This document shows positions 1 through 12,610 of a stretch of 64,000 bases of DNA, one piece after another. The position numbers were made by a program, and so were the translations under genes. This stretch comes from Symsagittifera roscoffensis (Eukaryota; Xenacoelomorpha; Acoela; Convolutidae): the NCBI RefSeq assembly GCF_963678635.1, contig NC_087064.1, positions 5,118,411 through 5,182,410 of the forward strand. The letters run 5' to 3'. A model generated the notes under the pieces. The model saw nothing but the letters and a program-made list of their open reading frames with translations, did not search any database and had not been told where the DNA came from. Within the stretch, counting starts at the first letter, position 1; each line of letters opens with the position of its first letter.

Positions 1-56
1 CAGTTCAACATTTTTTAAAACCACAATCGCCATTCGTCGAACCCCCCACCAGTTTA

Positions 57-76
57 CCCCCCCCCCCCCCCCCCCC
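57..76. repeat. Poly-C run (20 C)
   Basis: A homopolymer of 20 C followed by TTCCCC. Similar C-runs lie at 33399-33416 and 48064-48079; G-runs at 14031-14050 and 14366-14378. Lengths may be unreliable in assembly. Confidence 0.9.
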
Positions 77-969
77 TTCCCCTACGTTTATTGAACGTGC
101 TGGGGGAATGGGTGGGTTTGTTGAGGATTGGAAAACTTGTTGAGGGGACTTTAACTTCTCAGGAGAACTTGAGTGGGGCGGTAAACTGAGGGAGTGAGAG
201 TAAACATGGGGATGGGGTAGGTTGAATTTTTTGACTTTGTACGTTCAATGAAACCCCCTACTAAATTCTAACTAATCCCCCGAATGGGGGGCTGAAAGGT
301 AATGGTTGAAGTTAATGGTTGGATTTGAAGGGGGAATTGAAATTGTATTTGGTTGGATCAAGTTAGCATCCCCAATCAACCAAGTTAAGATTATCCACCC
401 CAGCGTTTCAATTTAAATAAAACTTACAAAGCGCTGCTGGTAATTATTTCCTGGTAATTTTCTGGTAATTATTTGAAAAAATATTCGTTTTAAGAACAAA
501 AAACTAATAGATTATAACGGATTATAATGGATCATAATGGATTTTTTCACGGATGATATAGTATTTTTTTAAAACAAATTTCCCCTGTTCTTAAAGGGGA
601 AGGGAGAGACTGTTAGTTCGATCCCAAAACTATATTAAGCGGATTAAAGCAGAGCTCAACAGGTTTCAAAGCAATTTCAAGAACTTTTTTGAACCGCTTG
701 CGGAAAACTTCGCTTTTCTAAAAGTTTTAACATGATTTGAGAATTCTTAAGCTCGCATTATATTTCGTACGGAACATGGTTAGTTTTTAAGCGCCTGAAT
801 TCATAACCGGGTCAAGTTTTATTTCGGTTTTTGGTTTTATTTCGAGACTTTGTAATTTAATCGCAATAACGTGACATTGTAATTTGTAATTATTTCGAGA
901 CTTCGTAATTTAACAGCATAACACGACCAAGATAGTTTATTTTTTAGCTTTTCGCCATCTTAAGGGGCA
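77..969. other. No gene seen
   Basis: G/T-rich low-complexity DNA to about 310 (GGTGGG, GGGGATGGGG), then AT-rich sequence with a few GATTATAA/GGATCATAATGG units at 509-541. A similar G/T-rich patch is at 54000-54170. Confidence 0.6.
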
Positions 970-1085
970 CTTATTTTAGAGGTAAGACCTTCACTTTGAA
1001 ATTGTCAGATCGTGAGTTCGATCCCATGCCATGGCAATAGGACGAGCTCTAGACGAGATTGTTAAGGCCTACTGATAGCTCCTCT
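970..1085 (+). repeat. tRNA-like SINE head
   Basis: TTTAGAGGTAAGACC resembles an A box, and about 35 bp later GAGTTCGATCCCATGCC is a good B box. The cloverleaf cannot be closed, so this is a tRNA-derived SINE or decayed tRNA. An isolated similar B box (AGTTCGATCCC) lies at 614-624. Confidence 0.4.
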
Positions 1086-2218
1086 ACGATTAGCAGGAAC
1101 CACATTTAAAATAACCCAGTAACACCAGGCTTTGCAGAAACAGAAAAATGTTTCGCACTCAATTTTGACAAAAAAAATTGACCACGAGGACCAGCAAACG
1201 GTCAAAACTTACCAAAATACACACAAAAAATTGCAACAAAAGACATTTTAGCCCAATTTAAGGAAAGTGTTAAGAAAGATATTCTCATGCGCAAAGAACT
1301 GAATACGTAAAAATTCTCAACCAATCGATGTCCTTTGAACTGTCTAAAACCGACTGAAATTATCAATTTTTCTTCTGAGTTTTGGACTGGTAAGCACTGA
1401 TCTTACATTTGCAAAACTCAATTGAAACTTAATTTCAATTTAAAACAAGGCATTTCCGCTAATTTAAGTTTTTGTGCTCAGCAAAGGAATAAGCGATAGT
1501 TTTTTTTTCGCTGCGAGTTGTCTTTTTGAGTGTGTTGTTTTTTTTCGTTTACCAATTATTTGCTACAAATTGCTGCCCGGCTGATTATTACGCGATGCGG
1601 TTTGCCACAACCGTCAAAAAATTGCGCTGAAAAAACGCATTCTTATGAAAAATTTGCGTTCATTATACAAAGATATCATATCTGATAACGTGCATTTGGG
1701 TTTGATTTTAATGTATTGAGGCATCTTTGTACTTTTTTATTGGTTTTGTACTTGTTCCAGACCTCTGTCAGAAGAAGAGAAAAGCAAAAATTCATGTAGT
1801 GGTTTAATGCAATTTTCATTGGACGATAAATAAATTTACCTTTTATGATTAGATCTAAAAATAACGAATGTGGTTTTATGATTATACGTGGTTTTATGGT
1901 TAAAAAACATGGTTATATAATATGAACTTTCCCAATTTGCTTTTATTTATGTAACAAAATTGAAATTAAACTGTTGATCTGATAAATGAATGAGTTTTGA
2001 GGAAGTTTCAATATCATTTGCATTTTCTTACCGCGAGAAACCTTTGATCTTATCAAAAGAAATGGGCTTTTCTGAAACTTCTGCTTTCGGTTACGTATAT
2101 CTCTTCTACTGATTGTTGCTGAGTGCAATTTCTGACGGAGATTTTTTCGTATTTTTCTTCAAATTTTAACCTAAAACTGAATAAATTAATAAAAAAACAA
2201 AAAAATGGGGGGTCTCGA
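1086..2218. other. No gene seen
   Basis: AT-rich sequence with T- and A-runs. Open frames at its right end are short and compositionally like noise. Confidence 0.6.
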
Positions 2219-2375
2219 CCTATGTTTTGACTGTTCACGACTCATAATTGGACTTTCTCGACCAAAATCGGGCATGTTTTGACATTGTGCTTGACTGAAA
2301 AATGCTTTTCGACACAATTTCAGTCGGAAAACATCAGTCAAAACATAAGTTCAAGTCAAAACATGAGTCAAGCAC
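2219..2375. repeat. Inverted-repeat cluster (TGTTTTGAC / GTCAAAACA)
   Basis: CTATGTTTTGACTG at 2220 pairs with CAGTCAAAACATAAG at 2336. GCATGTTTTGACATTGTGC with TTGACTG pairs with CAAGTCAAAACATGAGTCAAG. Several nested stems make this a foldback-like remnant. Confidence 0.6.
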
Positions 2376-2725
2376 CTCAGCCCAAGTAGCTTGCAACAAC
2401 AATTTGACATTTCTAGAAAAAAAAAACATTCAGAAATCTTCTCGATTTGTTGTTTAGAGCGACCAAGATATTTTCTGAATTCTTTTGAAACGCCAAAAGT
2501 ACCCTGGCCCAGCAAAGTTTGACCCATTCATCTTATTTCTAAAAGTGCAATCCCACTTAAACACCCGATAATGTGTTCAAAAGTCTTTACACTTGAAGTT
2601 CGACAAATAATTTTTAATGAATTTATCACGCAAAAATTGAGCTGTCAAGTTTATTGCAGAAATATTGAAATATGAGAACGCGCTTTTTTTCGTTTCCTCG
2701 AAGCGTCTTTTTTGGTTTTTGGGCC

Positions 2726-2830
2726 CGGGTTGACCTCCATACACGAAAAAATGCTTGTTTTACTATTTCAGACAACAAAACTGCTTAAAAACTGTATGAT
2801 ACGCATTTTTTACATGGTTAGGAATGTTTT
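2726..2830 (+). mobile_element. Fragment of the CGGGTTGAC-ended MITE
   Basis: CCCGGGTTGACCTCCATACAC, then AAAAAATGCTTG and GTATGATACGCATTTTTTAC repeat the terminal and internal motifs of the element at 34411-35013. The other end is not found. Confidence 0.5.
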
Positions 2831-2962
2831 CCGAAAAAGAATTCCTGAGTTTTTGGGGGAATTTTGCTACCCCCACTACAAAAGGTTCAAATGCAGTTCA
2901 CGTGTGCGATTCATTAGGCCACTTAACCTGTGGGTTTTCCTGGGAAATAATACACCTTGTTT

Positions 2963-3380
2963 CAGGGGCAATTTTAGGGGCGGGGGAGCCTGGACGCCTC
3001 CTCCGTCAGAGATTCGACCCCCTGCCGACACAAAGGGTCCCCTTTGTACTACTTTGAGATATCCATTTTTGGCTACCGGACCCTTAGTTTTTTTAAAAGC
3101 GCCTTTGTGCGCTAATTTTTTCTAATTTTGAGGGGAATGCGCACGCCAAAAAAGGCAATTTTTGCTGAAATGTTTTCAAAAGTGCCTAAAAAATGTCTTT
3201 TTTGGCCTGTTTTTTTGTAAATTTCGCCTGCGGCCTAAAACTGTTGGCCAAAACAGGTTCTTTTCAGTGCTCTGGGAGAGCTCAGAAAATCATTTTGGTC
3301 GACCTAAAAAAAGTCGACGAAATTTTCGAAATTTTTTTGAAAACCGCCCGCCACCTCGAGAAAATCCTAGATCCCCCCTG
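2963..3380 (+). mobile_element. hAT-like MITE copy
   Basis: CAGGGGCAATTTTAGGGG at the left, AGATATCCATTTTTGGC and GTCGACCTAAAAAAAGTCG inside, CTCGAGAAAATCCTAGATCC at the right. Termini are partly decayed and no duplication is visible. The 137-residue open frame beginning upstream and running into it is an artefact. Confidence 0.72.
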
Positions 3381-5289
3381 GGGGACCTAAAAATAAAACA
3401 AAATTCTCTGGATATCGGAGAGAACAAAGAGAATTTTTTCGGAGTTCGAATCATGATTGAAAGGATTTAAATATGATGCTGCGCCCTTTCATCTTGCTTT
3501 AAGGCCCTCTAAAAATCCAAAGTAAGCTTTAGTACCCTCCACTTTACTCCTAACCTACAATCAGAACAATCAGAACAGAAACTTCGGTTGCTGTTTGAGT
3601 AGCTCAGAAAGTTAAGAGAGAAAAAAATTGCTACTTTTGGAAAATGCAATTTTAATTAAGATTTACGAATTACAACTATGATTAAAAAATTGACTCGGGA
3701 CATAAATCCAGGTTCCTCATAAGAGTTCTATTGGCAAACAAAATTCACAATTCGAAACCAAAAAAGGTTCAGGCAAAAAATTTAGTTGATGATTTCCTAG
3801 AAAGATAAACCAGAGACAATTTTATTGTCTAAAATTTACTTTTTAACATTTGATTTTCTCTGAATCAGTTTTTTAAAAGTTTTTTGAGACAACTGGATAT
3901 TAAATCCTAATTTATTAGAAAAATTAAAACCCTGATTGTTTAAGTTTTAAGAAGCAAAGTGGTCGTAAAACTACTAGAAGTTGAACGCAAAAAGAAACTT
4001 GTTTTTATTTGGTATCTTGTCTGAACACTAAATGTGTGCCTGCACTTGGTTAAGGGTTGTATCCTTTTTTTTCCAGTTAATTTGACTCTTTTAGTCCTCC
4101 TAATTCTCATTTTCAGCAAAATTTTCCAAAAAGTTGCCAAAAAACCAGTTTTTTTCGACTGTCGAAAATTTTTCTGAAAACTTTCGAATAACGGCTCAGA
4201 AACCTCAAATTTGGTATAGCATTCGATCCTTTCCGATAATCATTTGCGGTGCCTGATTATGCGTCAAAAAAGAAAAAATTGATAACACTCGATTACAAAG
4301 TTCCTCCCCGAACCGAAGAAAAAGCAAAATTACAGGTATGCCCGCTATTAATCCATATAGATGTAGCGTTAGTTGCGCATCTGCATAGGTCTGAAATGAT
4401 GGTGAGCAGATCTAACTAGTAATCTTTTTTTCACTAGAGAGCAGGAGCAGACAAAATCGGACAAGAGAATGTCGGGTCTGGATCAGATACGTTCAGACAG
4501 ACCTGGTTAAGACATGTTCATATCTGGAAAAATTGCAGCAGGCAAATTTGCATTTTTTCACTTAAATTTTTTATTTGTTCATATAACAGTTGCTGCATCC
4601 ATGGCAAAATATGTTAGTTTTGTATTAGGATAAAATAAAAAACCTTTACACATTCATTCGGAAATTTTTTAGTTTTTTCGCAATTAAGTTTGTTTATTTA
4701 TAATTTTCATTTATCATCCCGCTTAAAAAAATTTTTTATTTCGTTTAGTTAGCAAGTTTGTTTGTTTATGTGTAACTTCAATTAAAATTCCTATCACTTA
4801 TCAACCAGCGTAGTTGAGACCTGTTTTACCTTTGGATACTTGGTCCTTCTTCTTATGAATTTTTTTCATTTAGTGTTTTGTAATTTTTCAAATAGTTTAC
4901 GAATCCGTATTCACAAAAATTGAAGTGCCTAATTGGCCAGTTTTGAATTGAACCGAACTATTGAGATCTAATTAGGGTTGGTAAAATTCCGGGAAAAGAT
5001 TAACCATGCCTCTCAGATCTTTTCTTGGAAAGATTCTATCAGAAAAGCTTCAGATGTGAAGCAGAACTGAACTATGCATGCTAGCTCCACACGTGGCAGG
5101 TCTAATTCTGGTCTTGAGAAAGTCTGGACTTTCGACAAAATCCATATATATCCCAGATAAGGAAAATACGTTCCTACATTCAAATGAAACATGAATCATA
5201 TCTGCACAAGATCTGAAATACCCGCATCCAGTTTCAAGCATTAATAATCGTTTATATTACAATTTTAGTACCAGTCTTACTAAAATTGA
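3381..5289. other. No gene recognised
   Basis: AT-rich. A 63-codon minus-strand frame at 5050-5241 has a balanced composition with several Cys, but no splice or family support. Confidence 0.55.
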
Positions 5290-6165
5290 GAAACAATCGA
5301 TTTTAATCAATTAATAATTGATGATAATCTCTCTTTTTAAAATCAAACTACAATTAATTATAATCCATTATGATCGATTATAATCGATTATTTATTCGTC
5401 TATTTTTCGATACAATTATAACCGATTATAATTGATTATAATCCATTAATTTTATTCAAATTTCTAGTTCTTTAGTTTTGCATAAAAATCCAATATAATC
5501 GATTATAAATGATTATTATCATTTTCGTTTGTCCATTTTGCCTTCGAAGTTGCATCTAAATTGCTTATATTTTATGCTTTTTGTAGACGTTGGTTTCAAT
5601 GAAAATAAAAAAATTTTTTTTAAAGTTTTCCAATTAATTCAAATTTTTAAGTTTTTTTTTTTCATTTCTTCCCCATTAGAGTTGTTTTGTGATGCAAATT
5701 TTAAGCTTTTTAAAACACCAAAACATCAAATTAATTTAGTTTCATGTTTGATTCGGAAGATTTCTTTTTCATTTACCTCGGGAACCTTTCCACTCATATC
5801 AAATGATCTCTATGAAACTTTTGTTTCGTGGTAAAATTTTGTGTTCAGATGAACCAAAGTGTTCAAGATATCTCTCTTTTAGAGATTTTCTTGTTGACAC
5901 AAAAATAATAACCCATAAGATATAATTCTAATGCATTTTTGAATTGACAAAGTTTCGGCATAATAAGAGATTATAATCAAATATAATCGATTAAAATTGA
6001 TTTTAAGGGTTTTTTGTAAGAACTATAATCAAATATAATCGATTATAAGAGAATATAATCTCTTGGAAAATATCTCGATTATAATCAATTATAAATCCTT
6101 TAAACTCCTAGTTTTGGTAATTATAATCAATTATAATTGTCAAAAAATCATCATATCAATCTGTT
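5290..6165. repeat. Degenerate ATAATCGATTATA palindrome-rich region
   Basis: ATAATCGATTATA-like 12-14-bp palindromes (TTATAATCGATTAT, ATAATCAATTATAA) recur dozens of times at 5301-5515 and 5960-6165, with ordinary AT-rich DNA between. No gene is seen; the 101-residue frame at 5529-5834 is Phe/Lys-rich chance sequence. Confidence 0.7.
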
Positions 6166-7830
6166 CTAATCAATTACTTACGCCTAACCTGGATGCGGGT
6201 AAGTAAACTTTTCAGATCTGATTTTAAAGTTTTTGTATGGTATGGGGCCTTATTTTCAGTGGTAGGAACAAAAATGCTTAACATAGAGTTTTCTTACAGT
6301 TTTCTGCACGTAGAGAATTGTAAAAAAAATTGTTGATAACCATTTTTCCATATATGAATTTTGTATGACAAGCATTTTTGATCAAAACGGGGGAATGGGT
6401 TGTTTTTGCAAATAATTTGCAGAAAAAGTTGTTAAGTTCTTCACGATTCACTATCTACTTGATTCACTATCTACACTATCTACTTTTATGCACCGCTCTT
6501 CTTGAACTTACATGCAAAAAGGTAAATCTTACTGGGGTTTCTTGGAGATTTTAACCGGGTACAGTAACAATCAACAAACTGGTTTGTTTGAGTTCTGATA
6601 TTATTTTATTTATAAACTAAATTCTCTAAGAGTCTAAAAGCTAACATCCTAAGGAAACCGTTTATTCCCAAATAGACACGCTTCGCTCCCAAATGTTTCA
6701 ACAATTTCTCTTTTTGACAGCTACTGTTTAAATGAAAGGTTTCCTTTGGGCTAAATATAAGTACAGTTTAGTTTTAAAAAAGTTTATTCAGTCATTATAA
6801 AATGTAAATCGTAAGAACACTATTCTGAACAACCAAACGCGACTTTGAAATCGAACACTTCAATAAAACACTTCAAGAATAAAATCATTGTATATTCAGA
6901 AATAGCTTTTCTGAACTATTTCAATTCAAATTGGACTGCAAATCAACCCTAGAGCGGTTCAGAAGTATCCAAACAAAAGAAATTGTGGGAAAGGTTGCGT
7001 GTATGGTGTAGGTGTGGTGAATATTCAATCCTATTTCATTTGAATAAAATGAAAACTATTATCCCGCGGTTATCAATTAATGAAGAACCCCTCCACCCGA
7101 AAAACGGAATAAGTGAGCTTTTGTTGCTCAAAACTCTGATTCTGAGCCTGAGTGCTCGTATCAGACAAGGCCTTGTATCTTCTTTCAGTCATTTAGAGTG
7201 TTTTTACAAAGATAAGTTTTTACAAATATTATAGTGAAGTACAAATAGTTTGTGCATCTTCAAAAAAACTTCGTCGAACAAATTGTATAATCAATTCAAT
7301 TTGGAATAATATCTGAGTTGGACTAATTCGCTGCATTTGCTAATAAAAAATTAGAAAACTCATGCTTTAACTAGTTGAAAAATTGTAAACGCGACCTGAT
7401 TTCATTGAATATAAAAAAATAGTCACAATTGAAATTCATTCTGATTTTAAGCTCCGGTTATAAACATTTTTCGAACTTTGTTAAAACTACTGGTGGAAAA
7501 ACTAAATTTTTGGAGAAAAAAAAATCATCCCGAGCACAACTATTTTACCACTTTTCATTCGACTGTCCAAAAAACTATTTATTCTTCCGACTTTTTTTTT
7601 AATCAATGTTTTTTAATCAACTTCGGATTGCCGAGCGAGTATACTTGCCAGTAACATAGAAGTCCTAACGCGCGAGTTAATAAACGAATTATCCCGCACG
7701 CATAACAGTTTCAAACTAAATTAAGGCGAAACTTTTGGTCATTTTATTTAGTCACAAATTTTTACATGTATATTGATCAGACTTTATATTTAAAATTGAC
7801 GGTTCAAAAACTTATAATAAACCAAATTTA
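6166..7830. other. No gene recognised
   Basis: Contains TTGTATGACAAGCATTTTTGA (6360-6380), recalling the interior of the CGGGTTGAC-ended MITE, and a short plus-strand frame at 6983-7234 without features. Confidence 0.5.
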
Positions 7831-8362
7831 ACAAGACTGCTCGTATCAGGGAGAAACCCTGATTTTTCTGACTGCCTCTTAGGTCTATGGATTAGTGAAA
7901 ACATGAAAAAACTTAAATGTAAAAAAAATCAGATGAATTTTTTTTTCTAAATTTGGAGATTTTTTTTGTAAATTTCATCCCCCACACGCCATATAAAGTA
8001 CAAAAGGATAGATTTCGCTCCTTTTAATTAATCAATTACGGCAATTAAGCTTCTTTCAAACAACTTGGTACAATTTCTAAAACGGGTTAAATCTCAGCTC
8101 ACGCGTTATTAGCGCGAATTATATCGCGCGTTCATTGTCCCAAATTGGCCAAAATGGCAACTTTCAAAACCCTCATAACTTTAGGAAAAAGGATCACAGG
8201 TAAAATACCTTTTCAAATTTAAACTCAGGACAACAATACTTTTTGAATGATTTTTAAAAATTTCATCAAAAATAGCTAGTTAAAAAGTCGAAATTTGTCT
8301 GAAGAAAAAAAACTCCACCCCGAGCACAAATATTCCGTTACTTTTGTTACGAAAATCGAAAC
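7831..8362 (-). mobile_element. Helentron-like copy
   Basis: From ACAAGACTGCTCGTATCAGG, with the hairpin arms CAGGG/CCCTG, through ACGCGTTATTAGCGCG and GAGCACAAATATTCCGTTAC to CGAAAATCGAAAC. Nearly full length. Another copy starts 5 bp later in the same orientation. Confidence 0.85.
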
Positions 8363-8367
8363 AATAA

Positions 8368-8799
8368 AACAAGACTGCTTGTATGACTGGATCGTATGAA
8401 CGTTCCGACTGCCCCATAAGCTCTTACAAGCAGTGTTCGTTTTTCAACAATTGATCGACTTTTCAAAAAAAAAGATATTTATTTTAATTTGAATTTTTTT
8501 TAACAAATCAAACCATATAAAGTAGAAGATGACAGATTTGCTCCTAGTAATATAGCAATTATGGCAAACAGGCTGATTCAACCAATTTGGAAAGATTTTT
8601 TAGACAGCACTCTTTTAATCCCATAACTCTACGTAAATTGATCACAGGTGAAAAACTTTTTTAAATTTGAGTTCAGGACATCAATAATTTTATAAATGAT
8701 AAAAAAATTTCCGTCAAAAATGAGTAGTTAAAAAGACGAATTTTGTCTGAAAACCACCCCGAGCACAGATATTCCAACACTTTCTTCGAAAATCGGAAC
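8368..8799 (-). mobile_element. Helentron-like copy, internally shortened, tandem to the previous
   Basis: From AAACAAGACTGCTTGTATGA through GTTCCGACTGCC to TCGAAAATCGGAAC. It lacks the central part around the ACGCG motif. Confidence 0.75.
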
Positions 8800-8821
8800 A
8801 AAATTTTCGAGACTAGCTGAG

Positions 8822-8871
8822 GGGCGGTCATAATATTCAGAGCTTTGCCCTGATATACGAGAAGTGTTGTT
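8822..8871 (+). mobile_element. Helentron-like 3'-end fragment
   Basis: GGGCGGTCATAATATTCAG followed by CAGAGCTTTGCCCTGATATACGAG: the terminal hairpin region only, in opposite orientation to its two neighbours. Confidence 0.6.
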
Positions 8872-11141
8872 CATTTCCTTCAGACTTTTTTTTGGCTATG
8901 GAAATCATAAATTTTGAGGAAACAATTTTGTAACTCATTTTAGGTATCAACTTGATATTAAATGATAAATTAAATTTAAAATTGAGAATTTTCAGTTTGA
9001 GAATTGTCAGTTTGGAAAAAGTCTGGACTAATTTATGCGCGTTTATACAAATTCGCATAAGGTGATGTAAAAAAAGAGTACTTATGAAAGTGAACTATAC
9101 CGAAATCGATTAACTACAAATGTGTTGACACAAGCTAATTGGTCGTCCTAATTCCCTATACACCTCAAATTTTCAGCACATACTTTTATACTTCAACAAC
9201 CGAAGAAAAAAGTTTAAATAAAGTTAAAAATTCATAAATCAGCAATTTTATCGGAAAATATCAACTTTAATTGAAACCAAACAATGGGCAATTGGAGCAA
9301 TTAACGCTTGTCAAAATGTCTTTTATTATAAAGTTTTCAATTATAATTACTTTATTTTTTTGTTTGAATTGTCAAAGTGGTCGACAGTAAATTCAGCCAC
9401 CTTTATTTTTTGTACAAAACACACCAAAGAAACTCGACGCTAAGAAGGAAACCCGCGCAAATTGTTTGCAAAATAGGTCTTTTTTTATTTTGACTTCGGA
9501 ACGTCTGCCGAACATGAAGAACAGTAATAGCTAATGTCTCTGAAGTGAACATAATTGTTTCAATCACATTCATTTTTTTCTCAAACTGCACAAACGAAGC
9601 AAAAATAAGAAAAACTGAAGTATACGTTTTTTACACTTTTTGTAAAGGTTTTTGTTTTTCTCGGAAAAAGTAGTGGTGAAAAATAGTACAGCCACTTTCT
9701 GGAAATTAAAAGAAATTCCCAAAAAAATTGTCAATTGAATTGAAGCACGTGAATCACTTTCAAGTTACTCATTCATCCAATCCTCATTTTGGGCTCTTCT
9801 AAATTAGTCTTAGAAGCGGAAATTTTTTTGACTGGTCTCTCTCGACACCGTTAAAACCTTCGAAGTTTTACTGGCGGCTCAGCTTACAACTGAAGAACTA
9901 TAACACACACATTTCGAAAAAACGCATTTGAAAGTGTCCAGTTTTGAGCAATTTACCATATTTTTAGGACAGTTTAACGTTGGTAACTTTTTGACCTTCT
10001 ACGGGTTGTTGTTTCCGTACTGGTGATGAATTTGTATATTGAATCTACTAGTGATTTACTTTTTTTTAAAAAAATCGCACAAATTTCCGATCGTTTTGTT
10101 TTGACAAGACAGTACTCCATTGATTCATGCATGTTGCTCAATTCACGTGAAATCTACAAAAAATTTAGAAATCTTTTTAACGTATTCCCCCTAGAACACT
10201 AAGTATCGAAGTGCCATATGTAAATTTTGAACCTATGAATCTACTCTCCCATCTCTGCAAAAGGGCGGGGAGATAGTTGAAGAGATCCAAACGTAGGAGC
10301 TGATGAAAGATACTAAATTGGAGCAAATTCAATTGTAATTCAGATTGCTAAAAAGTTTTCTCAGCCCTGACAAAAACTCATCCCAGTCTTTTTCTTCTAT
10401 TCAGATTTGAATTTAGCTAATTCTGTTAAACTGTTAAAAAGTCTTCTTTAATTTTAAAAAAGGATAATAAGTTTGACCGTTTAAAAAAAACTTATCAGCT
10501 GACTGGTAATTCAATTTTAGAAAAACAAATTTGAAACTTTTGTCGATTTTGGCCAAAAAAGAGTTGTAATTTGGAAAATTTTGAGTTAATTTCACTTTGA
10601 TAGACAATTGGCTCAAACCAGCCATCGATTGACTGTGTGGTTATGGAGCAATTTTGGATACAGAGTTTTTAACATTCATTCAAACCCCAGATGCTAGCAA
10701 TTAATACCGGTTGCGTTCGAGTGCAACGTCAAATCTTTTATTATTTTGTAATATCATTAGATCTATCTATTCATATTAAAATTTAGGACCGGAATTTAAG
10801 TCTTAGAAAATCCGGTGAATGGCAGGACGACCGGTCGGATCCAAATAATGAAATTGATTGATAGTTACGAGAAACATTAAAGCAAACAAATCACGAGCAA
10901 GGTGCCTCATTGGAAGAAAATTATTAGCCGATTATTGAAGCACAGTTCGTAACAGCAGTTTGTCTTGTTTTCATTTGATTGCTAGCAAGTTGTGAAACAA
11001 TTATTCATTTAACGCCAAAATGACTTCACTTTGTTTATTTAGCTCGCATTTAAGTTCACTGCCGTCTCCTTGTCACTCAACAAAAATTCAATCGTGAGTT
11101 TTTTATGAAATTTTGAACTTAAGTCCATTTAAAATGAACTA
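8872..11141. other. No gene recognised
   Basis: AT-rich with scattered short minus-strand frames (8837-9058, 9403-9591, 10434-10625) of noise-like composition. No repeat family seen. Confidence 0.5.
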
Positions 11142-11654
11142 AACGACTGCTCGAGTATCAAGGCAAAGCTTTGACTATTTCGACTGCCTCTCAATACGAC
11201 TGCCTCTTAGTCGAAGGGTTTTTGGGATCAGAAAATTTTGAAAAATTATAAATTTTTGACAAAATCAAAAGTCAAGTATAAAAATCGGAGTCGTACTAAG
11301 TTAAGACGTTCAATTAGGGAGCCTCAATTCCTATTGGAACAATTGTATTGCGCGGGATAACTCGCCACGCATAAATATTTTGCTATACGTTATCAACATC
11401 TTGAATAAAATCTTCAGAACAAGTGTAAATCAGTAGTCCAGAGCATAGCCAAATTGGCAGTTTTCAAACACCCAGAACTTTGCAAGAAATGATCGGAGGT
11501 AATTTTTTAAAAAATATATTTGGTTTCAGGGAGTCAATATCTTCAATGGGTATAAAATTTCTTTATTAAAAACTATTTATGCGATCGCCGAAAATTGACT
11601 GAATAAAAAAATTCATATAAGCATAAATATTATCTTTTCTTTGAAAGACGGTAC
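11142..11654 (-). mobile_element. Helentron-like copy, subfamily B
   Basis: From AACGACTGCTCGAGTATCAAG, hairpin CAAGGCAAAGCTTTG, through GCGCGGGATAACTCGCC and CATAAATATTATC to GAAAGACGGTAC. The internal sequence follows the variant shared with 45888-46381, 36109-36527 and 48732-49213. Confidence 0.72.
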
Positions 11655-12584
11655 AAAAAACTGCTTTTAATGAAGGAAACAGACTCGCTTGATATGTAGA
11701 AAAATCACATCAATTTAAAAATTCCATCTTGGAAGGACACCAAAAAGGTCAGTCAGCTGCTATCGAGTATGGTCTTCAGCTGTTTGAAAAACTATGTATT
11801 TAATTGAGTATTATTATTAATTGAGATAGTCTTCAAACTTAAGTAACAATCCAAACAAAGTTTTGAGCGTACTTTTCTAAAAGAAAACGCTAAAACCGCC
11901 CAATTTTTGCTTATAATTGAGTTCAAAAGCTCGAATCGGGTTTCAATTTATAACATAAATAGAAAAATTTATCCTCTGAAGTCAATTTAGAGCATTTAAG
12001 AAAAAAGCAACCCGTATTTCAAAGAGGTTTTTCGTTCAAAGACATGCTTTTGACGTTATCCTAAACGGGCTTTGATCAGCGTGAACCAAAAATTATACTA
12101 TATTGTTGATTCAGCTATCATTTTCAGGCAGTTCTGATTACAGAAACCCCTGAATAAGGTATTAAATTTGGCTATTTTGCCCTGTTATATTCACACTCGA
12201 TAATACCCTTCAATTCGCTTCAATCCCCTATAAACAAGTAAAACGGTGTCAAAATACTACACTGCAAAGCCTAATTTTATTGCTTTCAAAATCAATTTGC
12301 CCCTATTAAGATCGTTAAGTAACCATCTTCCGTAGCTGAATAAACGATAATACTTTCCCCAATAACCACGTAAATTCAATTAAATGCCTATTTACAAAGT
12401 GACAGTTTTGAAGAGATTAAATCAATAACAGAAGTGAATTGGTTAATCAGGGGTACAATGGTCCGGATCTCTTTACTTACCCACCCCAGTTTGTTGCAAA
12501 AAGTAGATTTGTTACTAGGTACAAAATTCTTATATGTTCAACTGCTGAGTTAACACTTAATAGGGATGGCAAATTAGCTACTAG
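11655..12584. other. No gene recognised; may hold upstream exons of the 12.6-kb candidate
   Basis: Somewhat less AT-rich toward 12440-12600. An ATG-led segment near 12457 ends at CTAG|GTACAA but in a phase that does not fit the downstream exon. Confidence 0.4.
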
Positions 12585-12610
12585 GTACCAGAGAGGGAAT
12601 TTTTAAACAG

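Noticed and set aside
970-1032. Intact tRNA gene
   Set aside because: A and B boxes are recognisable but acceptor and other stems do not close; the same applies to 31411, 44640 and 48596.
2712-3125. 137-residue frame that looks long for this region
   Set aside because: It runs from a MITE terminus into a hAT-like MITE and translates repeat DNA.
5050-5241. 63-codon minus-strand frame with several Cys
   Set aside because: Balanced composition but no splice context, family motif or neighbouring exon; length is within chance.
12457-12520. ATG-led upstream exon for the 12.6-kb segment
   Set aside because: The donor CTAG|GTACAA leaves one base over, while the downstream exon needs two; the phases disagree.
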